From the NCBI RefSeq assembly GCF_013403985.1, contig NZ_JABFDF010000001.1, positions 186,001 through 250,000 on the forward strand: DNA of 64,000 nucleotides. Direction: 5' to 3'. A model generated the notes under the pieces. It ran no database searches. It was not told the origin of the DNA and worked only from the letters and a program-made list of their open reading frames with translations. The translations under genes were made by a program, and so were the position numbers. This stretch comes from Winogradskyella ludwigii (lineage in GTDB: Bacteria > Bacteroidota > Bacteroidia > Flavobacteriales > Flavobacteriaceae). Numbering within the stretch: position 1 is the stretch's first letter; every line of letters begins with the position of its first letter. Of the stretch, positions 18,687 to 27,278 are shown in pieces.

Positions 18687-20498
18687 TTAGATAGGGATAT
18701 TTAGAGTTACTCGTGTTCCATTACCTAATTCTGAAGTTAGAAAAAGTCTCCCTTCAATATATTTGATGCGCTCTTTCATAAAAGTCATTCCCATACCACC
18801 ATCACCATTTTTAACGCTTTTTACTTTAGAAGGATCAAAACCTTTTCCGTCATCATCTATTACAATACTTAAAATATTTTTACTGTGAGATAGTGAAACT
18901 AAAATGTGATTAGACTCGGCATATTTAATGGCGTTATTTATGGCTTCCTGTACTATTCTATAAATATTAATCTCGACAAGAGAATCTAAACGCTGATTGT
19001 AGTCTGTTTTATTGAAAAACAAAATTTCCTTTCCTGTTAACTTCCCTAGTTCTTTAGTGAGTTTGGAAATTGCAGGAACCACACCGTGATCTGATAATTC
19101 TGGTGGTGTTAAATTAAAAGTAGCAGTTCGTACTCCTTTAATAATATCTGTAGTTAAGACTTTTAGATGTTGTATTTTAGATGTTGTTTTCTCAATATCA
19201 TCCATATTGATACTTTCCAAATTATATTTTAACCCCGTTAACATCTGCCCAATGCCATCGTGCACATCTTTTGCTATTCTACTTTGTTCTTTTTCTTGAT
19301 TCTCAATAATCTTGCTAGAGATTATTTTTTGTTGACTCATTTTTTCTTCAAAATTGGCATTAGTCAATCGTTCAATTTCTATTTGACCTTCTTTTTTTGC
19401 TGTAATTTCTGAAGCAATAATTAATAACTCTGATTTATCTTCTGTTGGTCTATAAGGCACAATAGACATTTCTAGCCAAACATCTTTATCGCCTTCAATA
19501 GTCGCTTTTACTTCTCCTTGCCAACCTGTTTTTTGATTCTTGGTAATAATGTCTTCAATAAATAATTGCTCAGTTTTATGACTTGATAAAACATTCCAAA
19601 AGAAAACTTCCTTTTTAAATTTTGAGAACTTAAACAATCGTGAAAACTTAGTTCCCATATATATTAAGCTCCCATTAGGCGAAATTCTAGCAAATAGCAA
19701 CGTTTCATCTATTGCCTGACTTAAAGCTCGTAATTCTCTAATCGATTTTTCTTTAGCTATACTTAACTCATCAGCATTAAATGCCATAGTTTTTGCTTTT
19801 TCTTCTGCAATTAACAACTGAGACAATGTTGCCTTAACTGATTTTGCTGTAGGCCAAAAAATGAACAAAAACTCAGCGAGCAAAACCAACAATGTAAAAA
19901 CCATGATTAAGAACTCTAAGGTTTTTAACCAAGCGGTTTTATCATCTGCTTCTATATTATACTGATTTACAATCGCATCCATTATCGACAAAAAAGTACT
20001 TTCGTTTACAGTTACTTTACTGATATTTAACGATAAACGATCTACAGAAATTAATGGGTTGTTTTCTAATTGTTGAAGAATTGATTTTGATGATTTCTGA
20101 ATTATACTGAAAACAGGGTTTAGCGTCGTAAACTTCTGTTTTATTACTGCACTATTCTGATTAGGAAGTCCTAAACTATCGCTCCCTTTTTGTAAAGCAT
20201 CATGAGAAAGCTGCCATAAGTTAAGTGTACTTTGAATATCATTTTTTAACGAAATTCTATTTTTTTTATCTGAATAAACAGAAAGTAAAACAATTTCTTT
20301 GGTAAGTTTCTGACTTAACATTCGCTGTCTACCAGCCACATTAATAACTGTAGAGTCACTTTGTTGTTTATCTAAATGATTGCTTACTAGAACCTGACTA
20401 ATAATTACTGAGATTGCAATAGTACTTAAAGCAATACTATACAAACGTTGCAATTTTGTAAACGTTTGTTGATCTAAAGAACCCGTTTTATTAGTCAT
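18687..20498 (-). CDS. NarX-like membrane sensor histidine kinase
   Basis: A 603-residue kinase, presumably the partner of the NarL-like regulator 58 bp downstream. TM1 spans about 20-38 and TM2 about 194-216. The periplasmic domain between them begins with INVAGRQRMLSQKLTKE (about 52-68), which resembles the ligand-binding P-box of NarX/NarQ (type IV pili methyl-accepting N-terminal family). A PAS domain (about 262-370) and a HisKA_3 domain follow, with phospho-acceptor His413 in AKDVHDGIGQ, then an HATPase_c domain. The P-box implies nitrate or nitrite sensing outside the inner membrane, which is noteworthy for an assimilation cluster. Confidence 0.88.
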   Translation of the reverse strand: MTNKTGSLDQQTFTKLQRLYSIALSTIAISVIISQVLVSNHLDKQQSDSTVINVAGRQRMLSQKLTKEIVLLSVYSDKKNRISLKNDIQSTLNLWQLSHDALQKGSDSLGLPNQNSAVIKQKFTTLNPVFSIIQKSSKSILQQLENNPLISVDRLSLNISKVTVNESTFLSIMDAIVNQYNIEADDKTAWLKTLEFLIMVFTLLVLLAEFLFIFWPTAKSVKATLSQLLIAEEKAKTMAFNADELSIAKEKSIRELRALSQAIDETLLFARISPNGSLIYMGTKFSRLFKFSKFKKEVFFWNVLSSHKTEQLFIEDIITKNQKTGWQGEVKATIEGDKDVWLEMSIVPYRPTEDKSELLIIASEITAKKEGQIEIERLTNANFEEKMSQQKIISSKIIENQEKEQSRIAKDVHDGIGQMLTGLKYNLESINMDDIEKTTSKIQHLKVLTTDIIKGVRTATFNLTPPELSDHGVVPAISKLTKELGKLTGKEILFFNKTDYNQRLDSLVEINIYRIVQEAINNAIKYAESNHILVSLSHSKNILSIVIDDDGKGFDPSKVKSVKNGDGGMGMTFMKERIKYIEGRLFLTSELGNGTRVTLNIPI

Positions 20499-20511
20499 TT
20501 AATTCTAAATC

Positions 20512-21096
20512 TTATTGAAGCGCTCTTTTTATAAGTGATAAGCTTTTTTCTGAAAAATTGAGATTTAAGGCAAACTCATGACCTTCATTAGACATTTTTT
20601 TCCAAGTTTTTTGAAGAATACTAATAATTTTTTCATCTTCATGCTTAGCAGCAAAGTCTTCAAAATAGTAATCTAAGAAAACCAAACAAATAACATCTTC
20701 AATCACTTGGCTCTCTTCATCTTTTTTAATCATTTTTTTATTAATCAAAAAAGAGACTCTTTGTATAAAATCATTACTATAACCAACAGTTTGCAAGATT
20801 TCTGAAGTGATTTCTGCATGCATTTTCTTTAAGGTTTCTCTCCATTTTAAATAGCCAATTCTATCCATTGAAAATTCATTCCTAGCAATTTTCCATCTGC
20901 AAATATGCTGTGCTCTTGCTGCTATTTGAAGTTCTTCTGAAACATCTCCTTTAAATTGTAGCAATTTCTGAGACATACGTTTAGAATACAATAATTCTTT
21001 TGAAAACATTAAACCGTGACTATTTAACGTATTAACATCTTCAGCATTTTTTTGATCGATTAATGCTATTGCAATTTCAAAATTTGTTGGCTTCAT
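20512..21096 (-). CDS. DUF4202 family protein of the nitrate/nitrite operon
   Basis: A 194-residue, mostly helical soluble protein with the DUF4202 pattern: SKRMSQKL, AARAQHICRWKIAR (His64), LKKMHAEI (His93) and IEDVICLVFLDYYF (Glu133/Asp134). The spaced His and acidic residues recall an HD-type metal site, so a hydrolase or metal-binding function is possible but unproven. It lies 12 bp after nirD and 13 bp before the sensor kinase, so co-expression with nitrite reductase is likely. The biochemical role is not known to me. Confidence 0.75.
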   Translation of the reverse strand: MKPTNFEIAIALIDQKNAEDVNTLNSHGLMFSKELLYSKRMSQKLLQFKGDVSEELQIAARAQHICRWKIARNEFSMDRIGYLKWRETLKKMHAEITSEILQTVGYSNDFIQRVSFLINKKMIKKDEESQVIEDVICLVFLDYYFEDFAAKHEDEKIISILQKTWKKMSNEGHEFALNLNFSEKSLSLIKRALQ

Positions 21097-21108
21097 GTAT
21101 TGGATTTT

Positions 21109-21486
21109 CTAATCTTCGAAGCCAATATAAACATTTTCATTTTCAATCTTAACAGGATATACTGCTATTTTTAAATCGTCTCCAGACAAGTTTGAACCAT
21201 TTTCTAATGAAAAATTTTTCTTGTGTAACGGACAAGCCACTTTAGGTACACCTTCTTTATCTCCTATCATCCCTAATGACAAGACCATTTCCATTTTATG
21301 AGGACATAAATTCTGACTCGCATACCATTTCCCTGTTCTTGTAAAATTAAAAACAGCAATTTGCTTTGTTTTGTATTTTATACATGCTCCACTATTTTCA
21401 GGAAAATCAGCTATTTGACCGACTTTAAACCATATTGCTACTTTAGTATCTGGAACCGACTGATATTGACTTAATATATTTTCCAT
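21109..21486 (-). CDS. nirD: Nitrite reductase (NADH) small subunit NirD, Rieske type
   Basis: A 125-residue Rieske-fold protein with intact [2Fe-2S] ligands CPH (Cys61, His63) and CPLH (Cys85, His88). Some bacterial NirD proteins have lost these ligands; this one keeps them, so electron transfer is possible. It begins 19 bp after nirB and would form the assimilatory nitrite reductase with it. Confidence 0.9.
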   Translation of the reverse strand: MENILSQYQSVPDTKVAIWFKVGQIADFPENSGACIKYKTKQIAVFNFTRTGKWYASQNLCPHKMEMVLSLGMIGDKEGVPKVACPLHKKNFSLENGSNLSGDDLKIAVYPVKIENENVYIGFED

Positions 21487-21505
21487 TTTTGAATTTTATT
21501 TAGTT

Positions 21506-24013
21506 TTACCAAGCTTTTGGCATTTTTTGATCACGCATTGGTACAAATTCTATAGTATCATCTGTATCATCAGAATTCACAAAATGTTTAAAACGTTTCA
21601 TTATTTCAGGACTTTCGATGGCTTGCTTCCATTCACATTCATACTTATTGATAAGACCTTTCATTTCGTTTTCTAAATCTTCTGCAATTCCTATGGAGTC
21701 TTCGATTATAACTTGTCTTAGATAATCAATTCCTCCTTCTAATTTATCTAACCAAGGAGCTGTTCTAATTAATGGACCAGCAGTTCTTATGTAATACATT
21801 AAAAAGCGATCTAAGTATTTAACAACCGTTTTATCATCTAATTGCTCTGCGAATAAAACTGCATGTTTTGGTGTTGCTCCTCCATTTCCACATACGTATA
21901 GATTCCATCCACCTTCAACAGCAATTAAACCAAAATCTTTACCTCTAGCTTCTGCACATTCTCTGATACAACCAGAAACTCCTCCTTTAAATTTATGAGG
22001 CGAACGTAACCCTCGATACCGTTTTTCTATTTCAATGGCAAAAGTGACACTTTCGTGCATGCCATATCTGCACCATGTAGAACCTACACAACTTTTTACG
22101 GTTCTCAACGATTTTCCATAGGCGTGCCCACTTTCAAAACCAGCATCAATTAAGTCTTTCCATATTAAAGGCAGTTCATGCACTTGCGCTCCAAATAAAT
22201 CTATTCGCTGACCTCCCGTTATTTTGGTATATAAATCGTATTTCTTGGCTACTTCTCCTAAAACAATAAGTTGTTGTGGTGTAATTTCTCCGCCTGGCAC
22301 TCTTGGCACTACAGAATAGGTTCCGTTTCTTTGGATATTTGCCAAAAAGCGATCGTTAGTATCTTGAATTCCTGGTTGACGATTTGCAGTTTCCATAGTA
22401 ATTGTTGCAAAAATCGAAGCAAATACGGGTTTACAAATTTCACAACCTTGACCATTACCAAACAAATTTAGAGCTTCGTTATAATTAGGTACTTTATTGA
22501 TTTTTACCAAATCATAAAGCTCTTGTCTATTGTAATTAAAATGCTCGCAAACCGTTTCTTTAACTTCTTTACCCAAAGATTTTAATGTTTCATTTACCAA
22601 ATCTACAACCATTGGCTTACAACCACCACAACCTGTTGTTGCTTTTGTTTGAGCAATAACTTCAGATAAATTATTGCAACCCTCTTCTGTAATTGAACCA
22701 CAAATGGTGCCCTTGGTTAAACTCTCACACGAACACACTTGTGCTGTATCTGGTAAATCTAAAACACTTCCAAATGATGAGCCTCCATCACTTGCAGGTA
22801 AAATTAATTGCGCGGCATCTTCTGGTATTGCCATTTCATTTAAAAAGACTTGATGCAGCATATTATAGTCTGAAGCGTCGCCTATAAGAATGCCACCTAA
22901 TAGTTTTTTTCCATCGAGACTGACATTTATTCGCTTATATAAATGTTGTGTTTTATTTTCAAAAATCACAGAATGTCCTTTTGATGCTGGCATAAAAGGC
23001 TCTCCAAAACTAGCAACATCAACTCCTATTAATTTTAACTTTGTAGACATATCAATTTGATCTGCCATTAAATTTTCTTCACCTAAAATTTGATCTACAG
23101 CAATACCAGCCATATCATAACCAGGTGCCACCAAACCGTAAATCATTTGATTGTATAAAGCAACTTCTCCAATAGCAAAAATACTATCGTCTGATGTCTT
23201 CATTTTGTTATCGACGACAATTCCTCCACGAACACCCATTTCTAATCCGCTCGTCTTTCCTAGCTCATCTCTTGGCCGAATTCCTGCTGAAATAACCAAC
23301 ATATCCACATCTAAAATATCATCTTCACCAAACTCCATTCCGGTAATAACTCCATTACCTAAAATTTGATTGGTTGCTTTACTTAGATGAATGTTTAACC
23401 CTATAGATTCCAGTTTCAATTGTAAAACTTGACTACTTCTAGAATCTAACTGTCTTGGCATTAGTTTAGAGGCAAACTCAATAATATGAGGCTCTAAACC
23501 CATATCCATAACTGCTTTTCCGGCTTCTAGACCTAATAAACCACCACCTAAAACAGCCGCTTTCGCATTGGGATTTATTGTTTTAATTTTTGAAGCATAA
23601 GCGAGCATACCTTCAAGATCTTCAATCGTTCTATACACAAAAACACCTTCTTTTTCTACTCCTTTTATTGGAGGAACAAAAGCAGAAGAACCTGTAGCTA
23701 AAACCAAATAATCGTAAGAAAAGCCTCTATCTTTTGCTGTTGTAATTGTTTTGTTATTTCTATCTATTTCTGAAACACGTTCGTCAACAATTAAATTAAT
23801 ACCATTGTCTTTATACCATTCTGCAGGTGCCATTTCTAAAGCCTTTGCATCTTGATTCTCGAAGAATTCACTTAAATGCACTCTATCATAAGCTGGTCTT
23901 GGTTCTTCTCCAAAAACAGTGATTTCAAATTTTTTGCTTTCATCTTGATTTATAAATTTTTCGCAAAACTTATAACCAACCATTCCATTCCCAACAACAA
24001 TGATTTTTCTCAT
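21506..24013 (-). CDS. nirB: Assimilatory nitrite reductase (NADH) large subunit NirB
   Basis: Reduces nitrite to ammonium in the cytoplasm. The 835-residue chain has an N-terminal FAD loop (VGNGMVGYK), an NAD loop at about 155 (LGGGLLGLEAG), a BFD [2Fe-2S] site (Cys427, 429, 462, 465) and a second, degenerate BFD-like segment (Cys489, 524, 527). Nitrite reductase ferredoxin-like half-domains follow, with sirohaem-[4Fe-4S] ligands Cys642, 648, 682 and 686. It lies directly after cobA, the sirohaem methyltransferase. An ACTACGTATT box sits immediately 5' of the start codon. Confidence 0.95.
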   Translation of the reverse strand: MRKIIVVGNGMVGYKFCEKFINQDESKKFEITVFGEEPRPAYDRVHLSEFFENQDAKALEMAPAEWYKDNGINLIVDERVSEIDRNNKTITTAKDRGFSYDYLVLATGSSAFVPPIKGVEKEGVFVYRTIEDLEGMLAYASKIKTINPNAKAAVLGGGLLGLEAGKAVMDMGLEPHIIEFASKLMPRQLDSRSSQVLQLKLESIGLNIHLSKATNQILGNGVITGMEFGEDDILDVDMLVISAGIRPRDELGKTSGLEMGVRGGIVVDNKMKTSDDSIFAIGEVALYNQMIYGLVAPGYDMAGIAVDQILGEENLMADQIDMSTKLKLIGVDVASFGEPFMPASKGHSVIFENKTQHLYKRINVSLDGKKLLGGILIGDASDYNMLHQVFLNEMAIPEDAAQLILPASDGGSSFGSVLDLPDTAQVCSCESLTKGTICGSITEEGCNNLSEVIAQTKATTGCGGCKPMVVDLVNETLKSLGKEVKETVCEHFNYNRQELYDLVKINKVPNYNEALNLFGNGQGCEICKPVFASIFATITMETANRQPGIQDTNDRFLANIQRNGTYSVVPRVPGGEITPQQLIVLGEVAKKYDLYTKITGGQRIDLFGAQVHELPLIWKDLIDAGFESGHAYGKSLRTVKSCVGSTWCRYGMHESVTFAIEIEKRYRGLRSPHKFKGGVSGCIRECAEARGKDFGLIAVEGGWNLYVCGNGGATPKHAVLFAEQLDDKTVVKYLDRFLMYYIRTAGPLIRTAPWLDKLEGGIDYLRQVIIEDSIGIAEDLENEMKGLINKYECEWKQAIESPEIMKRFKHFVNSDDTDDTIEFVPMRDQKMPKAW

Positions 24014-24072
24014 AACTACGTATTTTTAAAAAGCCTAAGTAACTAAACCTAAACAATGCTCGATATTTTTTT

Positions 24073-24846
24073 TTACAAACTAGAATACAACACACGTTGC
24101 ACTTCTTCTTCAAAAAATGAAGGATGCTCTGCAACCACATCTCCAATCACAATTATTCCAGGTGAGGAATCTTCTATATTGTTCACTGCACCAGAAATAT
24201 CACCAATACAACCCACAGAAAATGATTCGCTTTTCATAGTTCCATTTTGAATAATAGCAAAAGGCGTTAGTGGGTTTCTATATTTAATAACTTCTTGAAT
24301 GATTTCTTTAAACTTTCTAATCCCCATTAAAATAACCATGGTAGTCTCTGATTGTGACGCAAATTTTAAATCTTGAGAAAACGAACCATCTTTTTTAGTC
24401 GCTGTCATTACCCAAAAGCTTGAGCTTATACCACGTTGTGTCATTGGTATTCCTTGACTTCCTGGAACAGCGATAACACTTGATACTCCTGGAATAACAT
24501 CTACAACGACACCAAAAGATTCAACGTAATCAATTTCTTCATTCGCTCTACCAAAGACAAAAGGATCACCACCTTTTAATCGCACAACATGACCATATTG
24601 AAATGCATGTTCTACAATCAACGTATTAATCTCATCTTGTGTAAACGAATGTTTACCGCAACGTTTACCTACATATATTTTAAGGGTTGAATCGTCTATT
24701 TCGGAAAGTAATTCTTCACTAACTAAAGCATCATAAAGAATAACGTCGGCGCTTTGCATTGCTTTTAAGCCTTTTAAAGTTATCAAATCCTTAGCACCTG
24801 GTCCTGCGCCTACTAAGGTTACTTTTGCTTTTTTAGATAACTTCAT
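24073..24846 (-). CDS. cobA: Uroporphyrinogen-III C-methyltransferase (SUMT)
   Basis: Makes precorrin-2, the sirohaem precursor needed by NirB. The 257-residue product has the SAM-binding VGAGPGAKDLITLKG at the N-terminus, the VRLKGGDPFVFGR block and the C-terminal GDVVAEHP segment, all typical of stand-alone SUMT. It is the first gene of the nir operon and is divergent from the precorrin-2 dehydrogenase gene, sharing a 123-bp control region. Confidence 0.94.
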   Translation of the reverse strand: MKLSKKAKVTLVGAGPGAKDLITLKGLKAMQSADVILYDALVSEELLSEIDDSTLKIYVGKRCGKHSFTQDEINTLIVEHAFQYGHVVRLKGGDPFVFGRANEEIDYVESFGVVVDVIPGVSSVIAVPGSQGIPMTQRGISSSFWVMTATKKDGSFSQDLKFASQSETTMVILMGIRKFKEIIQEVIKYRNPLTPFAIIQNGTMKSESFSVGCIGDISGAVNNIEDSSPGIIVIGDVVAEHPSFFEEEVQRVLYSSL

Positions 24847-24909
24847 ATGACATCAAATTAAGTATTACTTCTCAAACATAAGTAATATCTTTAAAATACG
24901 TACATAAAA

Positions 24910-24927
24910 CTAAGTAATAATACTTAT
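24910..24927. promoter_or_regulatory. CTAAGTA-N4-TACTTAT palindrome in the cobA/precorrin-2 dehydrogenase divergent region
   Basis: CTAAGTAATAATACTTAT is the third copy of the nitrate-island palindrome. Its centre is 51.5 bp before the rightward gene and 72.5 bp before cobA. A related but closer-spaced AAGTATTACTT lies at 24860-24870, near the cobA start, and a TACGTA palindrome lies at 24897-24902. It may coordinate both halves of the sirohaem pathway with nitrite reductase. Confidence 0.62.
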
Positions 24928-24969
24928 TTTTATTAATTTGCAAAAAATAAGTAGTTAATAATATGATAT

Positions 24970-25557
24970 ATGAATAGAATGACACCAAACGAACTATATC
25001 CTGTATTTTTAAAAGTTTCTAATCTTAATATTTTAATTGTAGGTGGCGGCAATGTTGCTTTAGAGAAATTATCATTTTTACTTAAGTCAAGTCCAAACGC
25101 CAAAGTACAAATGGTGGCAACACTCTTTAGACATGAAACTGTTATCCTTGCCAAAAAATTTAGTGTAGAAATGATAACTGACACCTACAATAGTACTTAT
25201 TTAGAGTATAAGCATATAGTAATCGCTACAACTGACCAAACTGATATAAACCAACTCGTTTATCACGATTGTAGAGCACGACATATTTTAGTTAATGTAG
25301 CCGACAATCCACCATTTTGCGATTTTTACATGGGTAGCATCGTTACTAAAGGCAATGTAAAAATTGCTATATCTACAAACGGTAAATCTCCAACCACAGC
25401 AAAACGATTACGACAATTCTTTGAAGATGTTATTCCGGACAACATCGATGATTTAGTAAAAAACTTAAATGAATACCGAAAAACTATAAAAGGTAATTTT
25501 GAAGAAAAAGTAGAAATACTAAATGAAATGACCAAAGGATTGGTTAACAGAAAATAA
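24970..25557 (+). CDS. Precorrin-2 dehydrogenase / sirohydrochlorin ferrochelatase (CysG N-terminal or Met8-like)
   Basis: Oxidises precorrin-2 and probably inserts iron to form sirohaem. The 195-residue protein begins with a Rossmann nucleotide loop (ILIVGGGNVALEKLSFLL), followed by the conserved NVADNPPFCDFYMGSIV and ISTNGKSPTTAKRLRQFFE blocks. The latter hold the residues used by Met8/CysG for catalysis. A second ATG three codons later is an alternative start. It is transcribed divergently from cobA and ends at a strong terminator. Confidence 0.9.
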   Translation: MNRMTPNELYPVFLKVSNLNILIVGGGNVALEKLSFLLKSSPNAKVQMVATLFRHETVILAKKFSVEMITDTYNSTYLEYKHIVIATTDQTDINQLVYHDCRARHILVNVADNPPFCDFYMGSIVTKGNVKIAISTNGKSPTTAKRLRQFFEDVIPDNIDDLVKNLNEYRKTIKGNFEEKVEILNEMTKGLVNRK

Positions 25558-25560
25558 TTA

Positions 25561-25612
25561 AAAAAATAGCTTAAACGCTCTAAAACTAATAAAGATCGTT
25601 AAGCTATTTTTT
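25561..25612. terminator. Bidirectional intrinsic terminator
   Basis: AAAAAATAGCTTAA (25561-25574) pairs perfectly with TTAAGCTATTTTTT (25599-25612) around a 24-nt loop. The A6/T6 ends give U tracts on both strands. It lies 4 bp after the rightward precorrin-2 dehydrogenase gene and 59 bp beyond the leftward flavin-binding gene, serving both convergent transcripts. Confidence 0.85.
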
Positions 25613-25670
25613 ATTTAATTGTATAATTTTTTTTAATAGATTTTGAAAATACACCTCTACCTACACTATT

Positions 25671-26123
25671 TTATGCTCTCATTTTACCCGTAATTTCAAT
25701 CACGTTAATTTGAAAAACAACAGGCATTTTATCTGAATTTATTTTACTCGAAAACTCACTTATAAAATCCAGTTTCTTAAATTCTTTATTTATAATTAAG
25801 TCTTTAACACCAAGTGAAAATTGATGTAGTTTTGCTTTAGATGCACTACCTGATAATTCTTCGAAAGTGCCATGAACTAAAACCGATTTCCAAGAATTTA
25901 CAGAATCAATATCTAAAACATTCATAGATACGTTTTTATTTTTCCTCATCGCATCTATTTTATGGCCTTCGCCTGAATATCCAATGATGACACTATTTTC
26001 CATATCAAAAAAATAAGTAATTGGCACAACAAAAGGTTTATCTCTATGTATATAAGATAAACTCCCAATATAATTTAGCATTAAAAGGGCTATAGATTCT
26101 TTCTCTGTCAATGTTCTAAACAT
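25671..26123 (-). CDS. Pyridoxamine 5'-phosphate oxidase-like flavin-binding protein
   Basis: A 150-residue split-barrel protein of the PNPOx-like group: RTLTEKESIALLMLNYIGSLSYI, VVPITYFFDMENSVIIGYSGEGHKIDAMRKN and VLVHGTFEEL are typical of small F420/FMN-binding family members linked to stress regulons. The substrate and cofactor are not determined. It has its own FNR-type promoter (26149-26192) with the layout shared across this region. Confidence 0.8.
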   Translation of the reverse strand: MFRTLTEKESIALLMLNYIGSLSYIHRDKPFVVPITYFFDMENSVIIGYSGEGHKIDAMRKNKNVSMNVLDIDSVNSWKSVLVHGTFEELSGSASKAKLHQFSLGVKDLIINKEFKKLDFISEFSSKINSDKMPVVFQINVIEITGKMRA

Positions 26124-26148
26124 AATTTATCTTTTTTTTGCGCGTGAA

Positions 26149-26192
26149 CTAAGTTACTAAAAACTAACAAGCTAAATCATGATCTTAATCAG
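26149..26192 (-). promoter_or_regulatory. FNR/CRP-type promoter of the PNPOx-like gene (regulon site 1)
   Basis: Operator ATGAT-CTTA-ATCAG (26179-26192) with its centre 33 bp from the centre of the -7 element TAACTTAG (26149-26156 on the - strand). The operator centre is about 62 bp before the start codon. Longer flanking symmetry (CTAA...TTAG) extends the palindrome. Confidence 0.8.
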
Positions 26193-26297
26193 TTAGATAA
26201 AAACGGTATAAAATATCTTTTAGTAATACTCAAAAAACAAGCATCGACAATAACCAAAATCCATAGTTTTTCAACCTGAATATTATTAATCCTTAGA

Positions 26298-27212
26298 TTA
26301 TTTTGAAGCTGAAACATTAACCTCTAATTCCGGAATTTTTATCAATTCAATAGTTGTAGATCCTAATATAATTTTGCCGTTAGAGTTTTCAAATTCTACA
26401 CGAATTTTATCATTTAAAAGATGTTTTGTGTAACGTCGTTTCTTAAAATCTACGATATACCTAAGATTAAATTCAATCCAATTATCAGTAAGTGATATGG
26501 CTAACGTTGGTTCTACTTCAGCATCTTCAATATAATATTTATTTACAATAGCTTTCCACTGCGCTTTTGAGTTCTTAGTAAATTCTGAAAGTGTTTCTGT
26601 TGCTATTTTAATTACAATAGATTTTGCCAAATCAATATCAGAACCATGACGAATAGGCAAGTTGATTTCATCCCAAATAAATGGAAAATCTTGAGAATAA
26701 TTATAGATCGGTCCTTTAAAAACAAAGGCATTACTTAATTTCACTATTCGGCCACTATAATTATCGCTACTCACCCATTCTCCGATTTCCATCATAGTGG
26801 TATAAATACTGTCTACATCAATCACATCTCCTTTAATTCCATTAATTTGTATACGATCTCCTGGCGCGTACACTTTTACTAAAAAAATGTAAACCGAACC
26901 AGCGATACTTAATATTAACTCTTGTAATGTAAAGGCTAATCCTGCAGTAAAAACACCTATAATTATGGTAAAATCTTTAATAGTGCCAGAAAAATAGCCA
27001 ATGGCAATAATAACTAATAGTACATAACCAATAACTTCAATTCCTTTTTGTGCCTTATACCGAATGCCTGTGTTTGAGATTTTTCTTTTAAAGTAATTTC
27101 TGAGAATTTGAATTCCTAGCATAATTACAATGAGTAAAACAAGAAACTTAGCAACCCTCCATATAATAGGGTAATCGTTAAACCATTGTTGCATATCTTC
27201 TAATTGTGGCAT
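26298..27212 (-). CDS. MscS-family mechanosensitive ion channel
   Basis: A 304-residue inner-membrane protein with three hydrophobic segments (about 17-38, 58-78 and 84-112). The pore-lining TM3 region (GVFTAGLAFTLQELILSIAGSVYIF) leads into the MscS beta domain (VYAPGDRIQINGIKGDVIDVDSIYTTM) and a cytoplasmic alpha/beta domain. It should act as an osmotic safety valve. It has its own FNR-type promoter inside the 3' end of the upstream ATPase gene, tying it to the stress regulon of this region. Confidence 0.87.
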   Translation of the reverse strand: MPQLEDMQQWFNDYPIIWRVAKFLVLLIVIMLGIQILRNYFKRKISNTGIRYKAQKGIEVIGYVLLVIIAIGYFSGTIKDFTIIIGVFTAGLAFTLQELILSIAGSVYIFLVKVYAPGDRIQINGIKGDVIDVDSIYTTMMEIGEWVSSDNYSGRIVKLSNAFVFKGPIYNYSQDFPFIWDEINLPIRHGSDIDLAKSIVIKIATETLSEFTKNSKAQWKAIVNKYYIEDAEVEPTLAISLTDNWIEFNLRYIVDFKKRRYTKHLLNDKIRVEFENSNGKIILGSTTIELIKIPELEVNVSASK

Positions 27213-27234
27213 TCTATAAGATTTAAATAAGTAT

Positions 27235-27278
27235 AGAATTTACAACGGTTTTTTGAATTTTAAAATGATTTTAATCAG
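27235..27278 (-). promoter_or_regulatory. FNR/CRP-type promoter of the MscS gene (regulon site 2)
   Basis: Operator ATGAT-TTTA-ATCAG (27265-27278), with the -7 element TAAATTCT (27235-27242, - strand) centred exactly 33 bp away. The operator straddles the stop codon of the preceding ATPase gene: the TAA lies in its spacer. The channel can thus be read from its own promoter or by read-through. Confidence 0.75.

Noticed and set aside
24860..24870. AAGTATTACTT near cobA as a full copy of the nitrate palindrome
   Set aside because: The half-sites are separated by one base rather than four, so it is noted only as a related sequence.
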